Shown here in pieces: positions 1-6,349 of a stretch of DNA of 9,956 nucleotides. The DNA comes from Desulfobacteraceae bacterium. Its GTDB lineage: Bacteria; Desulfobacterota; DSM-4660; Desulfatiglandales; Desulfatiglandaceae. Positions within the stretch are counted from its first letter, which is position 1. Every line of letters begins with the position of its first letter. Location: NCBI GenBank assembly GCA_011048855.1, contig DSCZ01000004.1, forward strand, positions 1 through 9,956. The letters are read 5' to 3'. A program made the position numbers and the translations under genes. A model generated the notes under the pieces. It saw nothing but the letters and a program-made list of their open reading frames with translations, was not told where the DNA came from and made no database searches.

Positions 1-387
1 AACCTGGGTAGGGACCCTGAAATCCGGTACACTCCTTCAGGGGTGCCCGTGGCCAGTTTCAGTGTTGCAACATCCGATGAGTGGAAGGACAAGGACACAG
101 GGGCGAAACAGGAACGAACCGAATGGCACAGGATTGTTGCATGGCGCGGTCTGGCCGACGTGTGCGGCAAATATCTTCGTAAAGGCAGCCAGGTCTACAT
201 TGAAGGCAGAATCCAGACCCGATCCTGGGAAGACAGGGACGGTGTGCAGCGTTATACCACGGAAATTGTAGCCCAGAACATGCTGATGCTCGGATCACCC
301 ATGAAACAGGAACGATCGCAGGATTCCAGCGGAGGATATCGAAATGACGAACCGGCGGCTATACCCGAAGACGATATTCCCTTCTGA
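1..387 (+). CDS. ssb: Single-stranded DNA-binding protein SSB, 5' end cut off by window edge
   Basis: SSB coats single-stranded DNA during replication, recombination and repair and recruits partner proteins through its C-terminal tip. The frame is open from base 1, and the first visible residues ([14 protein letters not shown]) are the hallmark OB-fold start of bacterial SSB, so only about ten N-terminal residues are missing; the GTG at 43 is internal, not the start. 128 residues are visible. The OB fold fills roughly the first 100 (aromatic and basic strands around [15 protein letters not shown]), followed by a short polar linker and the acidic tip EDDIPF, the conserved partner-binding motif. 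The linker is only about 30 residues, so the whole protein is small for the family (near 140 residues). It converges with tatA 7 bases downstream, and I see no hairpin terminator between them. Promoter and true start lie outside the window. Confidence 0.96.
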   Translation, partial: NLGRDPEIRYTPSGVPVASFSVATSDEWKDKDTGAKQERTEWHRIVAWRGLADVCGKYLRKGSQVYIEGRIQTRSWEDRDGVQRYTTEIVAQNMLMLGSPMKQERSQDSSGGYRNDEPAAIPEDDIPF

Positions 388-394
388 TTGCTTT

Positions 395-592
395 TCAAGT
401 TTTTGAATCCGGTTTTTCTTCGTCGTTTTCGCTGGAAGGCTCAATTTCATCTACTGGTTCCTTGGCAGCCTTTTTGAAATTTTTGATCCCTTTACCGATC
501 CCGCTGCCTATTTCCGGCAATTTACCCGCTCCGAATATTATCAGGATAATGATCATAATTATGATCAATTCCGGCATGCCTAAACCAAACAT
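395..592 (-). CDS. tatA: Sec-independent protein translocase subunit TatA
   Basis: TatA forms the variable pore-like assembly of the twin-arginine pathway, which carries folded, often cofactor-bearing proteins across the inner membrane. The 65-residue product has the family layout: short periplasmic N-terminus MFGLGMPEL with the polar Glu8, one membrane helix (about 7-20) made almost only of Ile, Leu and Met, the FG hinge at 20-21 followed by AGKLPEIG, an amphipathic basic helix (about 28-45, [12 protein letters not shown]) and an acidic disordered tail. An in-frame TTG lies one codon upstream, but GGAGG sits 7 bases before the ATG at 592, so ATG is preferred. No tatC or tatB is nearby; orphan tatA genes are common in deltaproteobacteria. 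It may be co-transcribed with the cysteine-rich gene upstream (73-base gap plus SD). TatA and TatE are not separable from sequence alone. Confidence 0.93.
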   Translation of the reverse strand: MFGLGMPELIIIMIIILIIFGAGKLPEIGSGIGKGIKNFKKAAKEPVDEIEPSSENDEEKPDSKT

Positions 593-676
593 CAAACTTC
601 CTCCATTTCCCGGTGCTGCAGCAGGGACCTTTTCACCCCTTGTTGTTTATCGGAGCGCAGCCGCCCGCTCAACCGT

Positions 677-1066
677 TCACCTGCAGAACGAATTCATCAG
701 TTGCTTGAACTCTTCCGAATCTATAAAACCCCTGATCGAGCGTTGGTATCCGATCCAGGAGGACCACAAAGCCATCCATTCTTTGTTGTGCCAGAAACAT
801 TCGGACACCCGTTTTTTTTCAAACGCAGCCTTATAATCATCGAAGTCGGTCCTGCAACTCTCACACAGCACGAATTCGAGATCCTCAAATCCGGAAGTTT
901 TCATATCCCCGCTGTCGACCCGGCATCCGCACATCGCACACCTGAGCCGGCACGAAGTGCATTGCACCAGTTTGCGCAATGCCTGAACCTTCCGTGTTTT
1001 GTTTTCGAGCTCGCGTCGCCGCCGCCTGGTTTGAAGGAGGTCCTCTATGTTCAATAAATTATCCAT
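677..1066 (-). CDS. Cysteine-rich protein with probable zinc-binding cluster, function unknown
   Basis: I do not recognise this 129-residue protein. It begins with a very basic helix (RRRRRELENKTRK, about 14-26) and then carries a dense cysteine cluster: C36-x2-C39, C43-x2-C46-x-C48 and C68-x2-C71, which could bind one or two structural zinc ions (zinc ribbon or treble-clef type). The C-terminal part is tryptophan-rich and charged (W92, W97, W101, W104) and looks helical, with no signal peptide or membrane segment. Start choice: a GTG at 1078 is in frame, but the strong GGAGGTG at its position acts better as the Shine-Dalgarno for the ATG at 1066. A sigma70-like promoter lies about 60 bases upstream. 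The gene sits between sucD and tatA on the same strand. The clean SD, the promoter and the patterned cysteines argue that it is a real gene; RNA or DNA binding is a guess from the basic helix plus zinc motif. Confidence 0.75.
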   Translation of the reverse strand: MDNLLNIEDLLQTRRRRRELENKTRKVQALRKLVQCTSCRLRCAMCGCRVDSGDMKTSGFEDLEFVLCESCRTDFDDYKAAFEKKRVSECFWHNKEWMALWSSWIGYQRSIRGFIDSEEFKQLMNSFCR

Positions 1067-1126
1067 GGCGATATCCACCTCCGCACTATGGACAAAACTT
1101 TTTATACTTGAACAGCTTAGACCTCA

Positions 1127-1155
1127 ATGCTAGCACCGGTGAACGCAAGAGTCAA
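1127..1155 (-). promoter_or_regulatory. Sigma70-type promoter for the cysteine-rich gene (and perhaps tatA)
   Basis: On the minus strand, a -35 box TTGACT (1150-1155) and a -10 box TAGCAT (1127-1132) are separated by exactly 17 bases. Five of six and four of six positions match the consensus. Transcription would begin near 1120, giving a leader of about 55 bases before the ATG at 1066. It lies in the 114-base gap after sucD, where no intrinsic terminator is evident, so the downstream genes may be served both by this promoter and by read-through. Confidence 0.5.
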
Positions 1156-1180
1156 CAATCTGCACCGTGCCTTGGATCTT

Positions 1181-2065
1181 TCAATTCCCACCGGATCCCG
1201 TCATGATAGATTTCACGGTGCTGCCGAGTGTCGGTAAGTCGAGGCATACCGTGATCCCTGCGTCTTTCATCGACCTGATCTTCTCTTCCGCTCCCCCCTG
1301 GCCCCCGGAAATTATTGCACCTGCGTGTCCCATTCGTTTCCCGGGCGGGGCGCTTCTCCCGGCGATGAAGGATACAACCGGTTTATCGAAGTTTTTGATT
1401 ATATACGCTGCAGCCTGTTCTTCTGCGTTGCCGCCGATTTCTCCAACCAGAACCACCCCGTGAGTTTGATCGTCCACACGAAACATTTCCAGGAGGTCAA
1501 TAAAACTGCTTCCAACGATCGGATCACCTCCGATGCCGATGCATGAGCTTTGTCCTAAACCTTCGCGGCTGAGCTGATCGACGACTTCATAGGTAAGCGT
1601 CCCGCTTCGGGATATCACCCCGATGTTCCCGGGCCGGTGAATAGGCCCGGGCATTATCCCAACCTTCGTTTTACCGGGGGAGATGACGCCGGGGCAGTTG
1701 GGGCCTATAAGAATCGACCCTCGCTCTTTCACGACTTCAACGACTTTCAATGCATCGAGAACCGGGATTCCTTCGGTGATGCATATGATCAACCGGATCC
1801 CCGCCGCTGCAGCTTCCATGACCGCATCGGCGGCGAATGGCGGCGGCACGAATATGCATGAGGTGTTGACCTGTTCGGACTCCACGGCTTCGGCGACGGT
1901 GTTGAATACCGGAACGCCGCCAGCGTTCCGCCCGCCCTTGCCTGGAGTCACTCCTGCCCGGACCACCGTTCCGTATTCAATCATGCGTGCGGTGTGAAAC
2001 ATTCCCTCGCGGCCGGTCATACCCTGCACGACGACCCTTGTGTCTTCGTCTGCAAGAATGCTCAT
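1181..2065 (-). CDS. sucD: Succinyl-CoA ligase (ADP/GDP-forming) alpha subunit
   Basis: This subunit binds CoA and carries the phosphohistidine in the reversible reaction succinyl-CoA + phosphate + NDP to succinate + CoA + NTP, the substrate-level phosphorylation step of the TCA cycle. The product is 294 residues, close to the usual 290. Visible motifs are the Rossmann-type CoA-binding loop ([10 protein letters not shown], about 15-24), [15 protein letters not shown] (31-45), [12 protein letters not shown] (121-132), and the active-site loop [10 protein letters not shown] with the phosphorylated His247. The ATG at 2065 has GGAGG 7 bases upstream, and the gene follows sucC after 15 bases, so the pair is co-transcribed and probably translated in balance as the subunits of one enzyme. 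Nothing is missing or unusual. In anaerobic sulfate reducers or syntrophs the enzyme may run in either direction; the sequence does not say which. Confidence 0.97.
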   Translation of the reverse strand: MSILADEDTRVVVQGMTGREGMFHTARMIEYGTVVRAGVTPGKGGRNAGGVPVFNTVAEAVESEQVNTSCIFVPPPFAADAVMEAAAAGIRLIICITEGIPVLDALKVVEVVKERGSILIGPNCPGVISPGKTKVGIMPGPIHRPGNIGVISRSGTLTYEVVDQLSREGLGQSSCIGIGGDPIVGSSFIDLLEMFRVDDQTHGVVLVGEIGGNAEEQAAAYIIKNFDKPVVSFIAGRSAPPGKRMGHAGAIISGGQGGAEEKIRSMKDAGITVCLDLPTLGSTVKSIMTGSGGN

Positions 2066-2080
2066 TGTAAGTCCTCCATT

Positions 2081-3256
2081 CTAATTTTCGCCAACCACTT
2101 CTTGAACAAGTGCCGCGGCTTCGGCCAGATCCCCGGCAACGCGGAATCTGAGTCCGCTTTCCTTCAAAATTGCGGCGCCTTCTTCGGCATTTGTTCCGCG
2201 GAGCCTTACGATCATCGGAAGGTCGACGGATACTTTTGAAGCGGCCGAACAAACTCCTTTTGCGAGTAGGTCGCAACGCAGAATACCGCCGAAAATATTT
2301 ATCAGGACAGCTTTGACGTGTTTATCGGAAAGAATGATTTCCAGTCCCCTGCCGATTTTTTCTTCACCTGCTCCACCGCCGACATCCAGGAAATTCGCAG
2401 GGCTGGCTCCCGCAGCCTGGATTACATCCATCGTGGCCATGGCCAAACCTGCACCGTTTACCATGCAGCCGACCGAACCATCGAGCCGGATATAGCTGAG
2501 GTCGAATTCGCCGGCTTCTCTCTCGAGCGGATCCATCTCTTCATAATCATAGATGGATGCCAGTTGCTTTTGACGGAAAAGGGCGTTGTTGTCCACATCA
2601 AGCTTTGCGTCCGCGGCGACTATGCGCCCGGAAGAGGTTGTTACCAGGGGATTGATTTCCACCAGGGAACAATCGCAGGAGATGAAAAGATTGTAGAGAT
2701 TTCTGATCGCCTCCCCAATCTGCCTGATGACGCCTGCCTCTGGAAGAGGTTCAATCCTGTAGGCGATATTCCTCGTTTGATAGGGCATCCACCCGAGTGA
2801 AGGATCGACATGCTCCCTGAAAATCAATTCCGGGGTCGAAGCCGCCAGAGCCTCGATATCCATTCCACCCGAAGGGCTGAAAATTACAATCGGGCGGCCG
2901 GCCGAACGATCAATCGTTACACTGAGATAAAACTCTCTTTCAATGGCGAGGCCTTCCTCCAGAAGCACTTTTCTTACAACGGCGCCTTCGGGTCCGGTTT
3001 GGTGAGTTACCAGCCTTCCACCGAGCAGTCGAGAAATGGCGGAAACTGCTTCATCCTTTGAACTCACAAGTTGAACACCCCCGGCTTTTCCTCTTCCCCC
3101 GGCGTGCACCTGTGCCTTGACGACCCAGGGCGGGGATGAGTTCATCGATTGGATTTTTTCCACGGCACTTTTCTCATCAGTGATCAAAACACCGGCCGGA
3201 ACGGGTATGTTCCATTTGTTGAACAGTTCCTTGGCTTGGTATTCATGAAGCTTCAT
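2081..3256 (-). CDS. sucC: Succinyl-CoA ligase beta subunit (ATP-grasp)
   Basis: This is the nucleotide- and succinate-binding subunit that pairs with SucD. The 391-residue product is of normal length and starts with the family signature MKLHEYQAKELF. ATP-grasp elements follow: VVKAQVHAGGRGKAGGV (45-61), EREFYLSV (106-113), the metal-binding SLVEINPLV with E200 and N202, D216 in AADAKLD, then the C-terminal ligase domain with GAGLAMATMD (268-277), NIFGGI (320-325) that faces the phosphohistidine loop, and RLRGTNAEEG (351-360). The open frame continues 14 codons further upstream, but GGAGG lies 9 bases before the ATG at 3256 and the homologous start is here. The gap to the orn stop is 16 bases and carries this SD, so orn-sucC-sucD reads as an operon. 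ATP or GTP preference cannot be judged from what I can see. Confidence 0.97.
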   Translation of the reverse strand: MKLHEYQAKELFNKWNIPVPAGVLITDEKSAVEKIQSMNSSPPWVVKAQVHAGGRGKAGGVQLVSSKDEAVSAISRLLGGRLVTHQTGPEGAVVRKVLLEEGLAIEREFYLSVTIDRSAGRPIVIFSPSGGMDIEALAASTPELIFREHVDPSLGWMPYQTRNIAYRIEPLPEAGVIRQIGEAIRNLYNLFISCDCSLVEINPLVTTSSGRIVAADAKLDVDNNALFRQKQLASIYDYEEMDPLEREAGEFDLSYIRLDGSVGCMVNGAGLAMATMDVIQAAGASPANFLDVGGGAGEEKIGRGLEIILSDKHVKAVLINIFGGILRCDLLAKGVCSAASKVSVDLPMIVRLRGTNAEEGAAILKESGLRFRVAGDLAEAAALVQEVVGEN

Positions 3257-3272
3257 GTTTTTTTGCCTCCAT

Positions 3273-3833
3273 TCAGGCTTGTTTGATGTCCGGAGCACCC
3301 GGCGAAATAAAAATTTTTTCCCGAAAATATAAAAGTTCAGCTATTGATTCCTTTATGTCTTCAAGGGCCAGGTGAGCCTTCTTTTTGGGGTAAGGTTCAA
3401 GGTTGGGATACCAGCGGCGTGCAAGCTCTTTTACCGAACTGACATCGATTATACGGTAATGAAAAAACGCTTCCAGCTCAGGCATGTGCTTCGCTAGAAA
3501 CCGCCTGTCCTGCCATATGGAGTTACCGCAAAGCGGGCACTCTCCTGCGTTGCAGTACCCTGCTAGGAATGCAATGGTTTCGATTTCGGCGGCTCTTGTA
3601 TCGGTGGTCGATTCCAAGACCCTGTCAAGGAGTCCGGAGGCAGAATGGTGGGTCCTGCTCCATTCTTCCATGCCGGTCAAAACGTACCGGGGATGCTGTA
3701 TGGCGATAATCGGTCCTTCAGCTAATATATGAAGGTCGGCATCGGTGACAATTGACGCCATTTCAATAATGACGTGTTTTTCAGGATCGAGACCGGTCAT
3801 TTCCAGGTCCATCCATATAAGATTTTTTTCCAA
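3273..3833 (-). CDS. orn: Oligoribonuclease, DEDDh 3'-5' exonuclease (TTG start)
   Basis: Orn degrades dinucleotides and very short RNAs (including pGpG from cyclic-di-GMP turnover) to mononucleotides, the last step of RNA decay. The predicted 186 residues match the usual 180-190. All five DEDDh residues are visible: D9 and E11 in WMDLEMTGLD, D109 in NSIWQDRR, and H154 and D159 in HLALEDIKES. The substrate-contacting region IIDVSSVKELARRWYP (128-143) is also typical. No ATG fits the N-terminus: family members start a few residues before NLIW, and TTG at 3833 gives MEKNLIW with AAGGGG 7 bases upstream. The frame stays open 74 codons further upstream, but that stretch resembles nothing in the family. 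It heads the probable orn-sucC-sucD operon, which is an unusual partner set. A candidate promoter lies at 3888-3917. Confidence 0.92.
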   Translation of the reverse strand: MEKNLIWMDLEMTGLDPEKHVIIEMASIVTDADLHILAEGPIIAIQHPRYVLTGMEEWSRTHHSASGLLDRVLESTTDTRAAEIETIAFLAGYCNAGECPLCGNSIWQDRRFLAKHMPELEAFFHYRIIDVSSVKELARRWYPNLEPYPKKKAHLALEDIKESIAELLYFREKIFISPGAPDIKQA

Positions 3834-3887
3834 ATATAAATCCCCTTGAATTGGTTGAGGCCAGCGATCCACGACCGATAGATCGTT

Positions 3888-3917
3888 ATCATTCCTTACC
3901 AGATACCATGGAGTCAA
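3888..3917 (-). promoter_or_regulatory. Candidate promoter of the orn-sucC-sucD operon
   Basis: On the minus strand TTGACT (3912-3917) and AATGAT (3888-3893) are separated by 18 bases, matching the sigma70 consensus at five and four of six positions. Transcription would start near 3881 and leave a leader of about 48 bases before the TTG at 3833. The spacer is one base longer than optimal, so this is a moderate candidate only. Confidence 0.35.
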
Positions 3918-4021
3918 GAGCAGAGGCCAAAAAAAATTCAAAACCTTGATTTTGCCTTTAACGGTCGATAGAATCTTTTCCACCCTCGACTTAAATTGGA
4001 GGGCCTCGTAACAAGCCGTCT

Positions 4022-4039
4022 CCCCGTTGGATAACGGGG
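4022..4039. repeat. Short perfect inverted repeat (hairpin)
   Basis: CCCCGTT (4022-4028) and AACGGGG (4033-4039) form a perfect 7-bp stem with a 4-base loop GGAT. On the plus strand it is followed by only a weak T-stretch (GTTTTC at 4045-4050), so it is not a convincing terminator. It lies upstream of both the orn and thrS promoter candidates. Role unknown. Confidence 0.5.
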
Positions 4040-4060
4040 TGGAAGTTTTCTGCAACTAGC

Positions 4061-4145
4061 TGGAATAACTGGATTCCAAACGCAGTTGAGCCCGGGTTTA
4101 TTCGGGGCCGGAATGACGGCTGAATTACTTTTCACGACGCCGTCA
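4061..4145. repeat. Possible decayed intergenic palindromic repeat
   Basis: The segment opens with TGGAAT-N6-ATTCCA (4061-4078), contains CTGGATTCC on its left and GCCGGAATGACGG on its right (4107-4119), and ends with TGACGGC-N18-GCCGTCA (4114-4145). The outer words CTGGATTCC and GGAATGACGG are the same as those bordering a widespread small palindromic repeat in proteobacterial intergenic DNA; here the centre does not form one clean stem, so if it is a copy it is diverged. Repetition elsewhere in the genome cannot be seen from this window. Confidence 0.3.
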
Positions 4146-4217
4146 AATTTATTGCTGGATGCAGCGGCAAACACAAACGGGAAACATGTTTTTTGTGGTG
4201 TTTTTTGAATTTTTATC

Positions 4218-4246
4218 TTGCATTTCGTCCTGTTATCGTCTAAAAG
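4218..4246 (+). promoter_or_regulatory. Weak candidate promoter for the thrS operon
   Basis: TTGCAT (4218-4223) and TAAAAG (4241-4246) are 17 bases apart, matching the sigma70 consensus at three and four of six positions. A start near 4253 would place both small hairpins and the terminator-like hairpin inside a leader of about 180 bases. A T-rich stretch lies immediately upstream. The boxes are poor, and the real promoter may be elsewhere in the spacer. Confidence 0.25.
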
Positions 4247-4256
4247 TACTTGAATT

Positions 4257-4357
4257 TCCAGCGGGCGTTGCTGGAGTCGGCCATGACGCAGGGAAGGTGG
4301 TCGGCGGAAAATGCGGCGGTCGGCGTATATGTTGTTTTGCCGGCGGGTTGAGCCGGC
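4257..4357 (+). promoter_or_regulatory. Two small hairpins in the thrS leader
   Basis: Hairpin 1 pairs TCCAGC (4257-4262) with GCTGGA (4270-4275) around the 7-base loop GGGCGTT. Hairpin 2 pairs GCCGGC (4339-4344) with GCCGGC (4352-4357) around the 7-base loop GGGTTGA. Both have 6-bp stems and 7-base loops of anticodon-arm size, and lie ahead of the thrS attenuator-like hairpin. In E. coli, ThrRS represses its own mRNA by binding leader stem-loops that imitate the tRNA-Thr anticodon arm; whether these do so is inference, since the Thr-like triplets (CGT, GGT) are not in the exact anticodon position of the loops. Confidence 0.35.
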
Positions 4358-4371
4358 TGTTCTGATCCGTT

Positions 4372-4414
4372 AGGCATCCGAGAGGGCGGGATGGCCGCTT
4401 TGGTGCCTTTTTTT
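4372..4414 (+). terminator. Intrinsic-terminator-like hairpin in the thrS leader (candidate attenuator)
   Basis: AGGCATC (4372-4378) pairs with GGTGCCT (4402-4408), including one G-U pair. Inside it 4383-4389 pairs with 4395-4401 (core GCGG/CCGC, loop GATGG), leaving a 4-base bulge on the 5' side. A run of seven T (4408-4414) follows the stem directly. No convincing plus-strand gene precedes it, and the thrS ATG follows 17 bases after the T-run, so its natural role would be to stop transcription before thrS under some condition. A segment upstream (CGGCCAT, 4278-4284) is complementary to ATGGCCG (4391-4397) in the hairpin and could form a competing pairing. Confidence 0.6.
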
Positions 4415-4431
4415 ATTTTATGGGTGTTCAA

Positions 4432-6342
4432 ATGGCCTTGATTTCGGTTGCTTTGAAGGACGGTTCACCGCAAGAACTGGAGTCCCCGATAACCGCGCTG
4501 GAAGCCTTGAAACAGTTAAAAGTGAAAAGGCTTGGAAAAATCGCGGCGGTTCGGGTCAACGGTACCATGAAGGATGTTTCCATGATCATAGATGGGGACG
4601 CCGAATTAGACCCGGTTTATCTTGATTCTGAAGAAGGTGTCGAGATTCTTCGACACAGCGCCTCACATGTTATGGCGATGGCGGTGAAGGAGATTTTTCC
4701 GGGGGTCAAAGTCACGATAGGGCCTGCGATCGAAAACGGCTTTTATTATGATTTCGATTATGAGCGTCCTTTCAAAGATGAAGATCTGGCGTTGATCGAA
4801 GAGAGAATGAAGGAAATCATCAAGGCCGATCTGCCTTTCAGCCGAATTGAAATGAGCAAAGAGGATGCGGTTGCCTTTTTTGCCGGTCAGAAAGAAAACT
4901 ACAAGGTCGAGTTGATAAACGAACTTGACGTCGATTGGGTTTCACTTTATTCGCAGGGTGATTTCACTGATCTGTGCCGCGGCCCCCATCTCCCTTCAAC
5001 GGGCTTGATAAATGCATTTAAATTGACAAAAACAGCGGGTGCCTACTGGCGAGGCGATGAAAATCGTCCTATGTTGAGCCGGATCTATGGAATTGCCTTT
5101 GCCGATGTCAAGGAGCTGAAAGCTTATCTTCACAGGCTTGAGGAAGCCCGGCGACGAAACCATGCCAGACTGGGCCCTCAACTCGATCTTTTCAATACCT
5201 ACGAAGAAGTTGGCTCCGGTATGATCGTATGGCATCCGAAAGGCAGCATGCTACGATTTCTGCTTGAGGATTTCGAAGTCAAAGAACACCTCAAGCGTGG
5301 ATATGAACTGGCGAGGGGTCCCCAGATACTCAAAACCGAGCTTTGGAAAAAATCCGGGCATTTCGAAAATTATCGCGAAAATATGTATTTTACAGAAATA
5401 GACGGGCAGTCTTACGGAATAAAACCCATGAACTGCCTCGCTCATATGCTTATTTATGGCTCCAGGATACGGAGTTACAGGGATTTGCCGAAGCGTTACT
5501 TCGAGTTGGGGACCGTGCACCGGCACGAACGGTCGGGTGTGCTTCATGGACTGCTTCGCGTAAGAGAGTTCACCCAGGATGACGCCCACATAATCTGCAC
5601 CCCGGATCAACTGGACGGGGAAATTAAGGGGGTGCTTGATTTTGTTAAGGATATCATGGGGATTTTCGGCTTTGACTACGATCTTGAAATAAGTACACGC
5701 CCCGAGAAGTCAATCGGTTCGGATGATGCATGGGAAAGGGCCACAAAGGCGTTGATTAGTGCCATGGAAGACAGTGGACTTCCCTACGACATAAATGCCG
5801 GGGATGGAGCTTTTTACGGGCCCAAGATAGATGTCAAACTGCGGGATGCCCTCGGCAGACAGTGGCAATGTGCCACCATACAATGCGATTTTGCTCTTCC
5901 CGAAAGATTTGATTTGTTTTATATTGATTCCGACGGTTCAAAACACAGGCCGGCGATGATTCACCGGGTGATTCTCGGGGCCATCGAAAGATTTATAGGT
6001 ATTTTAATTGAGCATTACGCTGGAGCATTTCCGGTGTGGCTCGCACCTGTCCAGGCGTCTGTCTTGACCGTTACCGATCGAAATACACCCTATGCGGAGA
6101 CTGTTCTCCGGACCCTGGTGGATAACGAAATCCGGGCGGAGAGTGATTTCCGGAATGAAAAACTGGGATTTAAAATCCGTGAGGCTCAACTTCAGAAGGT
6201 GCCGTATATGCTGGTTATTGGCGACCAGGAATGTGAACAGGGCAAGGTTAAGCCCAGGGCACGGGACGGTCGTAATCTTCCGATGATGAGCACCGGAGAG
6301 TTTATCGGCCTTGTAACAGAAGACTGCCAGCAAAGGAGGTAG
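4432..6342 (+). CDS. thrS: Threonyl-tRNA synthetase
   Basis: A class II synthetase that charges tRNA-Thr and removes mis-attached serine. The 636 residues show the full family layout: TGS domain (about 1-63), editing domain (about 65-230) with H75-x3-H79 (HSASH) and C182-x3-H186 (CRGPH), and a catalytic core with motif 2 (VHRHERSG, R364; then [10 protein letters not shown]) and motif 3 ([12 protein letters not shown]520). The active-site zinc ligands C335, H386 and H511 are all present. The usual MNCPGH around the zinc cysteine reads MNCLAH here. The C-terminal anticodon-binding domain (about 535-636) begins at PVWLAPVQ. Start: ATG at 4420 is also in frame and only adds MGVQ; the ATG at 4432 has a weak GGGTG 5 bases upstream and is preferred. 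It is the first gene of the translation operon, behind a terminator-like leader hairpin. Its stop codon overlaps the infC Shine-Dalgarno. Confidence 0.97.
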   Translation: MALISVALKDGSPQELESPITALEALKQLKVKRLGKIAAVRVNGTMKDVSMIIDGDAELDPVYLDSEEGVEILRHSASHVMAMAVKEIFPGVKVTIGPAIENGFYYDFDYERPFKDEDLALIEERMKEIIKADLPFSRIEMSKEDAVAFFAGQKENYKVELINELDVDWVSLYSQGDFTDLCRGPHLPSTGLINAFKLTKTAGAYWRGDENRPMLSRIYGIAFADVKELKAYLHRLEEARRRNHARLGPQLDLFNTYEEVGSGMIVWHPKGSMLRFLLEDFEVKEHLKRGYELARGPQILKTELWKKSGHFENYRENMYFTEIDGQSYGIKPMNCLAHMLIYGSRIRSYRDLPKRYFELGTVHRHERSGVLHGLLRVREFTQDDAHIICTPDQLDGEIKGVLDFVKDIMGIFGFDYDLEISTRPEKSIGSDDAWERATKALISAMEDSGLPYDINAGDGAFYGPKIDVKLRDALGRQWQCATIQCDFALPERFDLFYIDSDGSKHRPAMIHRVILGAIERFIGILIEHYAGAFPVWLAPVQASVLTVTDRNTPYAETVLRTLVDNEIRAESDFRNEKLGFKIREAQLQKVPYMLVIGDQECEQGKVKPRARDGRNLPMMSTGEFIGLVTEDCQQRR

Positions 6343-6349
6343 CACCATA
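6332..6349 (+). promoter_or_regulatory. infC ribosome binding site with ATA initiation codon
   Basis: AAAGGAGGT (6332-6340) is a near-perfect anti-16S match, 6 bases before ATA at 6347. The thrS stop codon TAG (6340-6342) overlaps it, so translation of the two genes is probably coupled. No ATG, GTG or TTG lies in frame at a suitable distance. infC genes are known for Ile-type start codons (ATT in E. coli), which IF3 itself discriminates against, giving autorepression. Confidence 0.85.

Larger units (their letters stand above)
3834..4431. other. Divergent intergenic region between orn and thrS
   Basis: Nearly 600 bases with no convincing gene. Open frames here (for example the plus-strand frame from 4186 to 4365, and the minus-strand extension of orn) lack good ribosome binding sites and have no recognisable protein character. 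Seen in it, left to right: a candidate orn promoter; a perfect 7-bp hairpin at 4022-4039; a TGGAAT/ATTCCA inverted repeat at 4061-4078; a segment resembling an intergenic palindromic repeat (4069-4120); a TGACGGC/GCCGTCA inverted repeat at 4114-4145; a T-rich stretch (4188-4218) that could help promoter opening; and the structured thrS leader (about 4253-4431). Confidence 0.7.

Noticed and set aside
43..387. GTG at 43 as the ssb start
   Set aside because: The conserved OB-fold start is readable upstream of it to base 1, so the gene simply enters from outside the window.
388..394. Shared terminator between convergent ssb and tatA
   Set aside because: The 7-base gap and the flanking ends of both genes show T-rich stretches but no stable stem, so no terminator is called.
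1977..2276. Arg-rich minus-strand frame overlapping the sucC-sucD junction
   Set aside because: Out-of-frame shadow of two clearly conserved genes; the Arg-rich composition is an artefact of frame shift.
3834..4055. A 74-codon in-frame N-terminal extension of orn
   Set aside because: It has no resemblance to the family, no suitable SD, and would make a protein of 260 residues against the usual 180-190; a promoter candidate lies inside it.
4186..4365. Plus-strand 59-residue frame beginning with a Phe-rich stretch (MFFVVFFEFL), reminiscent of a PheM-type leader peptide
   Set aside because: The Phe codons lie about 160 bases before the terminator-like hairpin, far from where ribosome stalling could affect it; the frame runs on to 4365, has a poor SD, and its first codons fall in a T-rich tract that explains the Phe bias.
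4253..4431. T-box riboswitch ahead of thrS
   Set aside because: AGGGCGG...CCGC inside the hairpin superficially resembles the T-box core, but the AGGGUGGNACCGCG sequence is not present, and no specifier stem with a Thr codon bulge could be identified. A covariance-model search would settle it.
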